64,000 nucleotides of DNA from Manduca sexta (Eukaryota > Arthropoda > Insecta > Lepidoptera > Sphingidae): assembly GCF_014839805.1 (NCBI RefSeq), contig NC_051138.1, forward strand, positions 4,524,983 to 4,588,982. The letters are read 5' to 3'. A model generated the notes under the pieces. It was given only the letters and a program-made list of their open reading frames with translations, ran no database searches and was not told the origin of the DNA. Of this stretch, positions 11,913-24,549 are shown in pieces. How positions within the stretch are numbered: the first letter of the stretch is position 1; each line of letters opens with the position of its first letter. The translations under genes were made by a program, and so were the position numbers.

Positions 11913-12235
11913 TTGTTCAGCATTATATTATGAATACTTCTGAGTAAAGGGAGTTAACAACAGTAAACCTTGTTAAATTGGCTTATAAAACAGCATAATA
12001 GTAAGAACATTATTTCATATCACGAAACGCACAACACTACAGTTTCTAACAAGTACACCGGTAGATGATCTAATAATGTGTATAAAATAGTGTCTGTGTG
12101 ATTACAATGCGAGACTCGTATCAGGTAATCGAGTTAGCGCGGACCGTTCCACGCCGATCATTAGATGCACGTGCGGGAAAGATCCTAGATATGGCAAGAA
12201 GATAATAATATTATATGTAAAAATAAATTCTACGG

Positions 12236-12445
12236 CAGCGCTCCGAGGTCCTGGGTTCGAATCCCGGGTCGGGCAAAGTGATGTTTGGGTTTTTCTGATC
12301 AGCCCGGAGTCTGGAATTTGTGCTGGATATGGCGATGGGCTAGCCTCCTATCATGGGAAGGAACGCATTTGGCGAAGAGTGGGTGCCCTGGTTGCGCCTC
12401 TGCAGATTCCGTCGGGGGTAAATGCGCGATGTTGTGTGTGTATAT
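12236..12445 (+). mobile_element. SINE-A copy, 5'-truncated
   Basis: Starts within the tRNA-like head (CGCTCCGAGGTCCTGGGTTC) and retains a perfect B-box-like GGTTCGAATCC, GGAGTCTGGAATTTGTGCTG and ATGGCGATGGGCTAGCC. It ends at GCGCGATGTTGTGTGTG. Confidence 0.85.
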
Positions 12446-12469
12446 GTAAAAAATATTATTGTAGTTGTA

Positions 12470-12690
12470 GGTCCGCGATGTGACTGACCGCTCTGAGGTT
12501 ACAGGGTTCGAATCTCATGGTTAACAAAGTGGTATCTGATTTTTCTCCTAAGTAGCAGCCCGTAGTCACACCCGCAGCATTTGTCCCCGATATGGCGATG
12601 TGCTTGCGTCCTATCACATCAGGGGAGGAAACACACATGGCGAAAGTAGTCGCCCTGGTTGCACCTCTGCCGACCCCTTCTTTTTCTATT
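12470..12690 (+). mobile_element. SINE-A copy, second of a close pair
   Basis: Lies 25 bp after the previous copy and in the same orientation. It is more diverged: GCTCTGAGGTTACAGGGTTC, AACAAAGTGGTATCTGATTT, GATATGGCGATGTGCTTGCG and CTGGTTGCACCTCTGCCGAC. The pair could be two insertions or an old tandem copy; their unequal divergence favours separate insertions. Confidence 0.75.
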
Positions 12691-13136
12691 TCCTTCTAAT
12701 GCTATTAATTTTAGGATCATATAACTGCTTCGCACATCTTTGGTGGAAACTTTTTTTTCTCCTATCATAGTTAATGAGAAACTATGTAAAGATGTTAAGT
12801 AATACCTACAAATCAACGGATTTAATTCAGCATACAAAAAGGTTACTTTAATTTTGTCGCTTAAGAATGAATTGAAAAAAAATTAGATATTCTTCCTAAA
12901 TATAGGAATGATCAAAGAATACTGTGGAGAAAATATTTACTTTTGTTTGCAATGCGAAAAAGCTTATTTCAAAAAAAACCCATAACTTATAAAAAAAAAC
13001 CTCAACAAAAGAGTCTGTGTCGCCAACATTCCTATTGAACGTCGAAGGTTTAATACGTGGGCTCCTTTTAATCCCTTTGTGGTTTTCAAGAAAAATACAA
13101 AGGAAAACCGCATAAATCTTTAAAAAATATAAAACT

Positions 13137-13182
13137 ACACACACTCTTATCCCCGAAGGGGTAGGCAGAGGCGGAACTAGTA
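13137..13182 (-). mobile_element. SINE-A 3'-end fragment
   Basis: Only the terminal block is present, in reverse: CACACACTCTTATCCCCGAA followed by GGGGTAGGCAGAGGCGGAAC. Flanking sequence is unique. Confidence 0.6.
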
Positions 13183-14055
13183 AATCCTCACGAACCATAC
13201 AAAAATGAAGTCCCATCTAGAATCTGTACGTCCACACACCGGCACCACACGAGGCATCAGCAGTTTCCTCGAATGCGAGATAATTCCGATCGCCACAGGA
13301 ATAGTCCGCACAAGATCCAACCATCGTCAGAATTCTTTCATTGTGAATCGAATTGCTGAATATTTTCTTTTTTATCTGTAATAGGGACTTCAATTAAATT
13401 CATGTTTTTTGCAGATATATACGGTGTAAGACAAATGAAACGCGAAATAGAAAATAATAATTTATAATAGATTGTATCACACAATTTCTAGTTAAGCATA
13501 ACTTTTCCTTGCAGATTTCCCATATAAGTAATGTCTCAGAATAGAAGTTTTTGGAATGTAAATAGGGATAGGTTTGTCTCATTTTGTTTTTTTTCAAATT
13601 GACTTATTATAATTTTTCTAAGACAAATATACTCTGTTTATAATAAATGTATAGATTCAGGTTTGAGGTTTTAAACGTTAAAAATTCCGCATAATATTAA
13701 TAATAGTTTTTGCCCGCTACTTTTAGCTTAATTTATTAAGGAAAATTTAATCCACGAAGAATAATCTAACTTTAATAACAAATAACTAAACAAATCCCCA
13801 AATAAATAAACACAAAAATAAAACAGAGAAATAATGACCATACTACACACAGCGATGACAAATTAGCGGGCTGTCAAAATGTATTCCCATTATAATAGCA
13901 TTTCCTAGTAGTGTCGGATATAAATCCGCACAACAAATGCGACGTCAATCCGCGGCCATTTGTTGTCGACTTTGGTTGTCGTTAAATCTGAGTGCTGGAC
14001 ACACGGACATTGCGTTCAGACAACTTTGGAAATTGTAGTTCAAAAAATATAAAAC
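13183..14055. other. Unique DNA, no gene recognised
   Basis: No motif-bearing frame. About 13,910-14,040 is less AT-rich than its surroundings and non-repetitive within the window. Confidence 0.45.
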
Positions 14056-14250
14056 TAGCTGTTGCCCGCGTTAAAGATTTTTCTTGTATAGGAATCCGTA
14101 AATCACTGTTGCGATTCTAGCGTCATCTGTATGAAACTAGGGCTATCGACTTCAAAAATTAGATAAAATGTCTCAATATTTCTCCCGGGAGCAAATTATT
14201 GCGATAAAAAGTAGCCTATAACTCAAACCGGGCCATGGTCTATCGGTGTA
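14056..14250 (+). repeat. Diverged repeat C copy
   Basis: Starts ACTAGCTGTTGCCCGCG and contains CGATAAAAAGTAGCCTATAA, both typical of C. The intervening sequence is strongly diverged and the core GTTCAGTAGTTT is not preserved. Confidence 0.5.
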
Positions 14251-14901
14251 CCAAAATTACAATCTATCAACGACTAATCACAGTCTTTAAATCCGGAACA
14301 CAACACTTGTACATACCTGCTTAGAAATACTCAAAAAGTAACTCAATAGGGATTCTCGTGTGAATATCGATAAGATATACTAAAAAACGACGACTTTATC
14401 GTTTAAGACAGAACTATCTAACGAATTACTTATTATTTTCATGACGTCATCGCTAACAAAATAAACCTATCAAAGTTCCAACAAGTTGGATGTGTTGTTC
14501 ACCAACCTTTCCATTCATATCCCTCAATAAGACGCACGCCGTGAGCAAAGAAGGGGAGAGACAAAAACTTAATGACAAGTGGACAATGACGAAGATTCGA
14601 AACGCTTGTCGGCGCCGTGAGATTGTCAGGAAACGTCGCAAGAACACATAAAATATAAAACGTTAATAGAATACTATCCGCCCCTCACCAAAGAGATATT
14701 TAGAAATACTTTAATATAATGGTGTGCAATAAAAGCAATTACAATGTGTCATTTATAAATTGATAATTGGAGAAGTTTTAAGGTTAAGTAGAATTGAATT
14801 AGAGCTTGTAGGTGGTAAATTAAATAAAACGTGGAGGAAATTGTAAAAGTTTGGGAACATCTTTAATGGTTTAGGAAAATCATTCTGCGCTTTATCAGTC
14901 T

Positions 14902-15212
14902 CAATCACAAGCCTGGGATCCTTTTATACATTTAATCAAATCGGAACCCGAAAGACCAGCTGCTAAACTTCAAGACACTGTGAGTTCATTTTGCGTAGAT
15001 CGGACCGCCAACAGCTTTTGTAATTTTGTATAATTGTAAAACGTAGGTAGATATTGTAACTTTGATTGTTCGGATGACCAACACCTCAGTCCCCCCCGTG
15101 ACCATGAAGGCTGCAGTCTTCGAAACGTCGGGAGAAAATTATAATATAAAAATCCGCGATAAAAAAAAAAATCAATGTCTAACATTCGCGTAACCATAAG
15201 AAATCATATTCT
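14902..15212 (+). mobile_element. Family F element, 3' end with coding tail
   Basis: The first about 118 bp read as the conserved C-terminus of an open frame (AWDPFIHLIKSEPERPAAKL, then QDTVSSFCVDRT). A 3' untranslated part follows, with GGTAGATATTGTAACTTTGA, GTCTTCGAAACGTCGGGAGA, CGCGATAAAAAAAA and CATAAGAAATCATATTCTTA. The copy at 52181-52505 encodes the same peptide with mostly conservative or third-position differences, so this is former coding sequence. I cannot name the clade; a Penelope-like or non-LTR retroelement is possible. Confidence 0.65.
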
Positions 15213-16727
15213 TATCACCTGAGGCTTTTTAGACTACACAGACTTCAACTACATTATATTCACAATAGATTAAATCAAAAACAACCTATCAAATGCGTTC
15301 AGTTTTAAGACAAATAAACCCGGACTTCGGATAGTATTTGCGCGGTAACATAAGAAGTGACTCTCAAGAAAATCAAATCAGACAATCAAGTGGAAAAATC
15401 CATGTACGTTGTTCAAACAATCAACTCGAGTTACGCGGTCCGGAGTGACGTAGGAAGGTCCGCACCTACCTTATTTGATCTCTCGAGAGTTCCTTTGGGA
15501 TCACGCTATTTGTTTTAAAGCTTTATTACTAAGTAATGTGTACATAGGTCAACCCTCTAAAAATTTCCCCACTCGGTTTATGTTGACCAATATCTTTAAT
15601 GGAAAGGTATGTTTAATGCGAATGTGATGGATTTCGGATGTCTATACTGGAAACTTTAATTGAATTAAAGTCAATATACCTTATACAGTACGTCGGTATT
15701 AATTAATTAAATACCGATAGATTGTATGTAGGGTGACGTATTTTAGTTAATGGACCAGCTTTAAAAGAACTAAAACAATTAGTGTAGGAATTTTATAAAG
15801 CATTGTAGTTTTATAAGCTAACGGGTCATATCATGTAAAACTGAAGAGTTTGTTTTTTTGAATCCGCTAATAGGAAGCTACATTACTCCTGAGTGCTGCT
15901 GTTACTTTTTATATCAGGAAAATATTTATCCCTGAAAACTTATCCACGCGAGCACAGCGCAGGCAAAAGCTATGTATTTATTCATAATCGCAAAAAACCT
16001 CTAATTTCCCAAATAATTTCGATAGCATTATCAACAAAACACAAATACTAATCACTTCACGCTTCAAAACAAAAAGGTCTGTAAATTAGAACAGTGCTCA
16101 TGCATCCATTGTCCGATAATATATTCACCGGCTCAAATACAAAACTTGTCCGTCTACGAGGGTGCGAACCCCGGCAAAAAGGTGTCAATTTTTGAAAGAT
16201 TGCACCACGTCATGAATATTATATGAACGAATCGAGTTAAGGGTATTTTGCGATAATGTTCGACGCTCGCAGGCTGTCAGCCTATGTCATTTCACACGGA
16301 TTTGGCCTTTGTTAAAAGTAACACGTAGTGTGTCAACGTGACATCATTCGGGAAACGGATGTGTTGTTTGCTTGAACACGTTTTTGTTTTTTATGCGTGT
16401 GTTTTTAAATAGACGTTCCATTTCATCATTCTAATTTTAAATTTGCTGCTTTTAAACTTGGAAATAAATTTATCTTGCGACATCCATTTATAGCTTCAAT
16501 AAAACTAAGAAGTCCGATAAATAATAAATTTCACGCACGCTAACCGTCCAATAGAGCAATAGTATACGAAACGGAAATCGTAAAATAAGTTTTTCTCGCC
16601 GAGACCCTCGCGGCAGTGTGCCCTAACAGTTTTATATGTTTTGCCAATGTGTCGTAAGTTATATTAAACGAATATTTTAACTTACGAATCTGTCGCGTTG
16701 AAATAATTTAACTACTAACATATATAA
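15213..16727. other. Unique DNA, no gene recognised
   Basis: A short palindrome (CGGTATTAATTAATTAAATACCG, in parts near 15693-15715) is the only structure noticed. No coding evidence. Confidence 0.45.
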
Positions 16728-16835
16728 TTGTAAAATGTAGTAAGATATTGTAACTTTGAGTTTTCCGACGACCAACTCAGTCCCCCCGTTACCATAAAGG
16801 CTGCACAGGCTTCGAAACGTCGGGAGAAAAAATTA
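16728..16835 (+). repeat. Repeat F fragment
   Basis: Contains AAAATGTAGTAAGATATTGT, CAACTCAGTCCCCCCGTTAC and GGCTTCGAAACGTCGGGAGA. The coding block and the terminal part are missing. Confidence 0.7.
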
Positions 16836-17533
16836 TGTAAACTGCCTTTCATCTTTTAGGTCTCAACAACAGCGTCACTTATCGGCTCCGAAATTATCCT
16901 ATGATTCCAGCTAGAACTAACTAAACTCTCACAAACATTTTCATTGAAATCTGTTAGCTGATTAAGGAGATTAAAGATACGAAAAAATAAAACCCAAATT
17001 GCTAAGTATCTCGTCTTTTCCCGTTGATTTTTAGAATTTTTTCTTTGATAAAAACCTTGTCCTGATAATTAGGAACAAAAGGAATCAGTCTAGCCGATCG
17101 ACCAGTTCTCAATTGATGTCCTTACATACATGTAGGAATTGATTTCTGTAAATATAGATTACGTTTGTAAAACGTGCAAAAGTAATATCGACATATATTT
17201 ATTTATTCATTTAATCATTTACATCAACAATGCAAACACAAACATAAATAAAAATCATGACAATATAAAATGAACTCATATTTACATTTATGACAGATGT
17301 ACACAACATTTTTATAATAATAATATAGAAAAGATACCTAATATAGTTCCAAGAAATTGAAGTGACGGTAACTTAACATCTTTTACTTCAATATTGTTAT
17401 GACTACAGTACAACCCGTTACACAGTGGTAGCTGATATAATTAGTGATTGGGGTAGTACCCAGACGGAACATCGCTCGCGAGAGACTTACCAACACTACC
17501 TACATATAAATAAGACCACTTTATTTAAGTACT
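16836..17533. other. Unique DNA with a LINE-tail-like patch
   Basis: About 17195-17290 is an A-rich patch with TTTATTTATTCATTTAATCA that resembles minus-strand LINE 3' ends. The rest shows nothing. Confidence 0.4.
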
Positions 17534-17716
17534 AGTTTTTGTTCGCGACTTTGTTCGCCTGATAGAGTTTATCCGTGATAAAAAATCTATGTGCTTCTCA
17601 GAGTCTCAAATTATCTCCTCACCAAATTTCATCGAAATCCGTTCAGTAGTTTTTGAGTTTATCGCGTTCAAACAAATAGACAGACGCGGGGGCCTTTGTT
17701 CTTTCATATTTAAGGA
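17534..17716 (+). repeat. Repeat C copy
   Basis: Clear copy: TTTTTGTTCGCGACTTTGTT, CAAATTTCATCGAAATCCGT, TCAGTAGTTTTTGAGTTTAT and CGTTCAAACAAATAGACAGA. Confidence 0.8.
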
Positions 17717-19816
17717 TAATTACTTACTACTTTAAACTGGCATAGAAAGCAGTATCTATACAATAAAATACTAATACGTATGTATTACGCGGCAAGCAAA
17801 ACATAAAATATTCTTAATAACGAATTTACATAGCATTAAGACGCTAAAAACGCAAAGCTATATAATACGCGAATATTTTCATATCATGCTAATCGAGTCC
17901 ACACGTTTACCAGTTTCCTTTTGTATTTATTCATTATAATTTTCCTGCAAAAAATTTAATACCATATCCCCTTTAAGCAGTTTATTCTCATGGAGGATGG
18001 TGCTCAAACGATCCCAAGATTTGCATGTAATTATCATTTTTGATTCGTTCTTCTTTTGTGTAAATACTCGTCTAAAAGGTAACACCGTAAATGACATAAC
18101 GTTGAGAAAGATATGCTGAATTATTTATACGGTAATACGCTCTTTGAGACTCGCTAGTGATGTGCTAGAGTATACTTTGCTTATTTATGTAATATAGATA
18201 GTTTTTATCGATTTTGATATTTTACTTTTTACCTATACCTTATAGTTTATTTATTATGCCTTATGCTAAGTAAAATAATATATATAATTAAATAAGTATA
18301 TCCAACAAAATATATAACCTGAGCATAGTTTTTAAAAATATTTTTTATGCTCACATAGATTTTATAGTCCATAAGATTGCTTTTACTGCAATTGTATGTA
18401 ATTTTCAATATAAATCATCAATACAAAACTTCACAAAAAAATCATCTAAGGCCGTCTATATCTTCAACTCAACTGCAACTAATAAAAAATATGCAATTTA
18501 ATATCACCAAAATTTCATTAAAGTTTGCTAAAACTTTAATTTGTTTAGAGCATCGCATAATAAGTTAGGCATTAAAAACTTTAATGGAAATATTTGAGAT
18601 AACAGAAAATTTAACCAAAAACGTGTTTTCAAGGTTCCTTGCTTAAATTAGAAAATCTGAACCAAAATATTGTCAATTATTTTTCTCTGTACGCAAATAT
18701 AATAATTTAGAATACCGGCAATACAACGAACAAGGTTATGTAGTTAGGCTATTATTCTATGCTGTTATAGCCAAAACTAAAACGCTGCCTAATGGCTCAT
18801 GAAGATACAGATAAAAAATATTAATAATGAAATTACTGGACCTATTCTAAAAAATCTGTCACTATTTTCAATTTTCCAACTTTCATTTCGAGAGTACATT
18901 CAATCCTTCAACGCTAATAATAAAATCTATTCCAGTGTAAACAGCGGTTACTTAATTATATCGATAAAATTTCTCTCATCACTACTCGACATCGCCGTTT
19001 CAACGTTAAATACACTTCAATGGGTATTACTTTTGGGTATTTTTGTTGCATAAATAAATTATAACATTTGACTAAGAACAGGTTTTAATGAATTTCGAGT
19101 GGAAACTCCACGTCACATAATACCATTTCCTAATTCTGTTGCTTTAACGACATGAAAGAGAATTCGTTTAGGGTTTGTCAACGTGTCGATATATTTAAAT
19201 TGAGTAGGAGCGGAACGAAATTATATTATTATATGGAATATGTTTTGCAGCTGTAATCAATTAAGGGGTGGTTATTTAAAAAAGATAAATTAATTATAGA
19301 AAACTTTGCGTAAATTTTAAGTTTACATAAATGTCAGGATAGCGATTTTAAAATTAAATCTAAACAAAAAAATCAAAATGAAATTACGATTCTTTTTTTG
19401 TTTAATGAATCTTTTTCAATTATAATTGCGTTCCCTTCCATTAAGACGCTTCTATATTATCATTGGCCTATAAATATTTTTGAACTTATATATATATATT
19501 TCTATTAATAATCTTATAACTTATAGCGCTATTAATAATCCAGGTATCCCAAAATAGACTATGGGTAACACATAATAAAGCTCAAAATAGCTTTATAATG
19601 GAGTGAAAAATTTTTTTTAAGCGGATTTGGTCATATGAAGCTTACCATCTATCAGTACCTAGATCCAAATTACATTCCCGTTCTTACATCTCAAGCCTCT
19701 AATGATCGAGTTTATGAATTCGCTCCACGTAGGTTGTTATGTAATTGTCTAAACAAATTAATAAAACTTTTCCAAAGTTAGAGGACAACAATATTTGTCG
19801 TCTTTTTGTATATTTA
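17717..19816. other. AT-rich DNA, no gene recognised
   Basis: Very AT-rich. The longest frame (18799-19053) lacks motifs or splice context and I do not consider it a gene. Confidence 0.45.
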
Positions 19817-20015
19817 GTTTTTGCTCGCGGCTTTACCCGCGTGATTTTCCCCACATAAAAGTCCCGCTATATATTTCCCAACATAAAAATAGTTTATGTC
19901 CTTCCCAGGATCTCAAACTACATACCAAATTTCATCGAAATCTATAAAGTACTTTAGAGTTTATCGCGTTTAGTCAGACAGACAGATACGGTGGGGATTT
20001 TGTTTATAATATTGC
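19817..20015 (+). repeat. Repeat C copy
   Basis: TTTTTGCTCGCGGCTTTACC, a diverged middle with CATACCAAATTTCATCGAAA, TTTAGAGTTTATCGCGTTTA and CAGACAGACAGATACGG. Confidence 0.8.
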
Positions 20016-20103
20016 TAGCTTACTTTTACGAGGTTCTATGTAAATTTATATTTATGTTGGAACAATTGGAATAAAATTTTCATATTGGTAAAAATTTATA
20101 AAG

Positions 20104-20225
20104 ACAATAATTTATTTATTGTACTTAAAATACAAATGTATATCGGCGGATGTAATGCCAAAGACATTCTCTCCCAGTCAACCTTAGGGTGCAGAGACAA
20201 ATAAGGTAGGTTCATCACAAAATGA
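20104..20225 (-). repeat. Probable LINE 3' end, minus strand
   Basis: Contains ATGTAATGCCAAAGACATTC and TCTCCCAGTCAACCTTAGGG, which I recognise as a block common in 3' ends of lepidopteran LINEs, preceded by an A/T-rich TTTATTTATTGTAC stretch. No coding part is present. The clade is uncertain. Confidence 0.45.
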
Positions 20226-20763
20226 AAATTGAAAAAAGAGAAATCGTACATAAATGTAATTTATAGCTCCCCTTTTATTTTTCTTTTGGAATTATTGGAA
20301 TGTTGTACTGAAAAGAACATAAAATTATGTCATGTATATAACTGAATTTGGGCAAAATAATATAACATAGAACCTTGTAATGGTGAACCAGGGATGGCTA
20401 AAGTTAAATATACAAAAGCAAATAGCACAAAATATCCACGCGCATGGCGTCACGAAATTAAATCTGAAACATTCTCATTCGATTCAAAATGTTTCTTCAC
20501 GTGAAAATATCACGAGAATCTAGTCGCGTGTCGCAAGGTGCAACGTCAACTTTGACATTTCACTCAGAACTCATTGTTGCAGTCAGTTATTGTGTTTGAC
20601 GTGAAAATTATTCGATAGGGCGCTGGAAATATTGACTGGAGACCTGCAAGTGACGGCTTGAAAAACAATTATAAAAAACCGTTGTAAACGAAGGTTTTAG
20701 GGAGTATGCTTTTGGTTGGTGGCAACTAATTTCCTAATAGATTCCCGGTGAAGGCTTATAGAT

Positions 20764-20940
20764 CACTGGTGGTAGGTCTCTCATATGCGAGAGTCCGCTT
20801 GGGTAAGTACCACCGCAATGTCTTTTTCTGCCGCCAAGCAGCAGTATGTAGTCACTGTTGTGTTCCGGTTTGAAGGACATTGGGCAGATCTTTACTTACC
20901 AGGTGGAGTGAGGCCACTTTGCCGTATCCTCAAAATAAAA
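20764..20940 (-). repeat. Repeat D copy joined to a repeat E-like tail
   Basis: Starts as reversed family D (TGGTGGTAGGTCTCTCATAT, CCGCCAAGCAGCAGTATGTA, TTCCGGTTTGAAGGACATT). It then changes to CTTACCAGGTGGAGTGAGGC and CACTTTGCCGTATCC, the forward tail of family E, and ends in an A-rich run. Confidence 0.6.
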
Positions 20941-21529
20941 TAAAAAAATACGCAAAATTTTAACTCTTATTTCTTTGATAAAATGTTATTATAACTCCAT
21001 CCGTTGTATACAAGACTAAAATTATCAAATAATATTCCAATGTGTTTTCCAAACGACGATTCAAAGGTACTGGCAATGTGTTCACTATTATTATATCTAT
21101 TTACCAGAGAGCATTCCCAGATCATTGCTCCATCAGACTCATTGTAATCTCATGAATTTCTTATAAAACATCTTTAAACGCCGTCGAGACAATTTATCAT
21201 TGAGCCTCATTCAGTTTATTTAATGAGAGACGCTGAGTTCGGGACAAATCCGATTACTTAAATATGAACTTATTTAATATTAAATTTTATTTGACGTCAA
21301 TTTTGTACATTATCGATATTTGGACAGCAAAAGGTAGACTATTTGGTTCAATACTAATTATATGTGATTATCAATGGTTGGAGACCTTTTTAAAGCAATA
21401 TCAGAGTTTGAAAGGACAGGAAGTTAGTTGGTACATATTTGAGTACAAATTGGCATGCAAGACATAAATGTTTGCTAGTGGTATATTTTATATCCGCTCG
21501 AAAAGCGACCTCCGTGTACATAAGGTGTT
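20941..21529. other. Unique DNA, nothing recognised
   Basis: No repeat or coding signal; the open frame at 21264-21467 is without motifs. Confidence 0.45.
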
Positions 21530-21725
21530 AAAACCCGCCATAGTGGCCCACGTTAGTGAGTCGTGTTCCGGTACTGGCCTGTGTATATCCGGTTCAAACA
21601 GACCGGCATAATTGTATCGACTATCGAGGGGTAATCATCTCTCGTCAACAACATTTTATTGGACTCCACTCCACTTACCATCAGGTGTGGTGGGGACACT
21701 TCGTCATGCCCGAATGAAAAGAGAA
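21530..21725 (+). repeat. Repeat E copy, long form
   Basis: AAAACCCGCCATAGTGGCCC, GGCCTGTGTATATCCGGTTC, AACAGACCGGCATAATTGTA, GGGGTAATCATCTCTCGTCA and ACTTACCATCAGGTGTGGTG. It ends at ATGCCCGAAT before an A-rich stretch. Confidence 0.8.
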
Positions 21726-22099
21726 ATAAATTTGAATTTATAAAAACTTTTAAGAAACCGCAATTTTTTAAATTTGTGTTTGTAGTAATCCAGGATTTGG
21801 ACTATTCTTCTGTTTGTTTATCCAAAACGGATTAATGCATGATTATTTAACTATTACAACTAAAGATCTGATTAATTAAATAATATGCATGGAATCGCAC
21901 TGCATTCATAACTCAATTTGGATGTCGATCGTCAATATCTAGGAACTGCATTGGCTAAAATTATACCTCATTAACTTTTGCCCGTGTCTCCGCGCGGTAT
22001 AAAGTTCAGTTCAGTTCAAGTTATATGTATCCTATAGCACTCAGGACTAATATAACTTCCTATTAGGGAAAGAATTAAAAAATCGGTTCAATACTTCCA

Positions 22100-22235
22100 G
22101 ATTTTTTTTATTTAACAGAACGCATAATACAGAACACAATCATTATTAACAATACTTAAGCACTAAATTACATTAAGACTAGATTATCTCCCACAACCTA
22201 TGCCCTAATTGAAAATAAAACTTCGGAAACAACTC
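22100..22235 (-). repeat. Repeat G copy, minus strand
   Basis: Reverse complement of the copy at 37215-37350. Shared blocks read AATTAGGGCATAGGTT, AATCTAGTCTTAATGTAATT and AATGATTGTGTTCTGT, ending in a poly-A (here TTTTTTTATTT at the left end). A poly-A-ended 3' fragment of a retroelement is the likely identity. Confidence 0.65.
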
Positions 22236-23252
22236 TACAATTAACAACATTTACACCTGTGTTTACTTGAGTTATATAAAAAATTGTACGGAAACTAATA
22301 CTGCTTCCTATAAACTACTTAATTTCCCAATATTACGTAAAAACGGGCCCGGCCTGCTGTTCATTATATCTAATTAACCTATATATCTACAAACTTCACA
22401 TCTTCATAATATTAGTATAGAAGTACACACATTTTTATATAAAAAACTTATACCAATATATACAAACAAACGTGCAGCCATAATAACTTAAAAAACATAG
22501 TAATTTTAATAATGCATTAACATTTATACAAGAAAATGAATATTTAAGCATTCAATAATTAAACACATGCAAATTTACTTAGAAAATTGAAATTTCGAAC
22601 TGCGATTGCCTTGCATTAATTAATGTATTCATCGATATCAAACATCTGAGGCCCCATTCATAGGAAAATAAATATGTAATTAGATGTTCTATAGTCATTT
22701 GATAAATTAGTTTTCTTCGCAGAATTCGCTGAAAATAATGCAGTATTAATATCAAAGCTTATTATAATTTGAGAGTAATTAAGAACGTCTTTTACCTCTC
22801 TTAAATTTTCTTTTCGTAAAAGAGAATGTCAGCTAAATATTAATTTTTTGCTTTGATCTTAAATTCTTTGTTGTGAAGCAACTATCAATAAGAAAAAATA
22901 TTCGTTGTAAATATACTAGACTAACGAATAAAATATTAATACTTAATTGTTTGACATCACGACTCTTGTACCTATATTTTATATCAAACAATTGTTTTCT
23001 TAATCTTTTTATTGTATACTTTAAATGAAAACTAAGATTCTATTATGATCCCATATAAAAAAACATATTTAAAAAAATATATTTTTTTAAATCTAACTAT
23101 TAGTGATAGAATTTTCAAAATGTGGGCAGTAATCTCTGGATGAATAAACTTTGTATAAACAAAAAATTATTCACCTCAATATAATAATATAAATTATATT
23201 TTATAGTTAAGTTTTCCTTAACTTTTAATACTAATGATTTCTTATTTTTACG
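22236..23252. other. AT-rich DNA, nothing recognised
   Basis: Low-complexity AT-rich sequence with no coding frame of interest. Confidence 0.45.
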
Positions 23253-23370
23253 CGAATGTTAGACATCGAAATAAACCTAGTTTTCAGATTTTATTGCGGT
23301 TTATATATTTCAATTTTCTCCCTACGTTTCGAAGGCAGCCTTCATGGTCACCGTAACTCCGTATATTGTA
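23253..23370 (-). repeat. Repeat F fragment, minus strand
   Basis: Complement of the F 3' end: GCGAATGTTAGACATCGAAA, TTTTATTGCGGTTTATATAT, TTCTCCCTACGTTTCGAAGG and CAGCCTTCATGGTCACCG. Confidence 0.75.
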
Positions 23371-23925
23371 TTTCACGCTCAAAAGAACTCAAACAGTTAA
23401 ACTCATACACAAACTTCCCAAAAACAAAAAAACTAAAAATCCACTTGACATGATCAGGTATTCGTAAGACGAACGCCGTTCGTTAGGACCGCCCCGTCCC
23501 AAACCTGCGACGCATATGTTATACCTATGCAGCTCCACCAAACTGAATTCCAATCCTTGTTTATTTGTTACAGTTTGACGTACGAGAAGAAATCGAATTT
23601 ACTTTGATTCGAAGACAACAGAAAACAAAGTAACTAAACGTGAACAAATAAACTGAGATTATTTGTTCAAGTTTTGTTTTATTGCATTATTTATCAATCC
23701 GATATCGTATTGGTAATGGACGTTACGATTCATTTGTCTGTGATGAGGCCATTAATCGCATCGGTTAGTGATAGATGTTTGGTGCGAGTAGTTAATTATT
23801 GTCAATCAGATTTACAATAGATACTTATTATGGTTATAACCGCAAGCAAACTAACTACCAACTTGATATTGCGATTCATGCAGTCACACTAATCAAGCTC
23901 GTAAGCTGAGGAATAGGCTGTTTGT
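23371..23925. other. Unique DNA, nothing recognised
   Basis: No repeat copy or coding signal recognised. Confidence 0.45.
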
Positions 23926-24232
23926 ATTTTTTTCTTTGTATGACGAGACCAACTTGCTCTTCACCTGGTGGTAAGCGATACGACCGCCCATTAACAGTAG
24001 AGACACCATCAAATACTTTGCATTAGAAAGTATTGTTTGGCATTCCATTGTGCTCGCCATCCTAAGACATGAGTGTTATTATGTCCAGTATTTACACTGG
24101 CTACAATGTCCTTCAAACCGAAACACAACAGTGACTATACACTGCTGCTTGGCGGTAGAAATAGACATTGCTGTGGTACCTATACAGGCGGACTCTCACA
24201 TATGAGAGACCTACCACCACTGCACCAGTTAT
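23926..24232 (+). repeat. Repeat D copy, near full length
   Basis: ATGACGAGACCAACTTGCTC, GGTGGTAAGCGATACGACCG, AGAAAGTATTGTTTGGCATT, CAATGTCCTTCAAACCGAAA, CTGCTGCTTGGCGGTAGAAA and CACATATGAGAGACCTACCA in the family order. The open frame across it is a by-product of the repeat. Confidence 0.8.
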
Positions 24233-24549
24233 ATTTTATTTTGAACGAATACGGTTTAAAGTTAGGCGCTATGATGGCAGTTTTGACGTTTGTCCTTTCA
24301 TCAAGTTTTGTGTTAATTTATAACAACGCTTAAGGAACTAATTGCTTTACATTATTGTTAATAGTGACGTGCAGTAAAATGAATTAAATAGCAATAGTAG
24401 TTTGGATGAATCTGATTAAACATGGCATTTTGTAGCATCCTTTTTTCCGACTCTTTTTGTACCTATAAATTCATTTCTTGTGTACAAATAAATTATAGTA
24501 TATTCATTTTCATTGCAATATTCAGTTGATTGAAATATATTAAGTAAAC

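Noticed and set aside
18799..19053. An 84-codon frame with hydrophobic stretches
   Set aside because: AT-rich sequence commonly gives such Ile/Leu/Phe-rich frames. No start context, splice site or motif supports it.
24073..24333. An 86-codon frame with a hydrophobic end
   Set aside because: Its first half is repeat D sequence; the remainder has no independent support.
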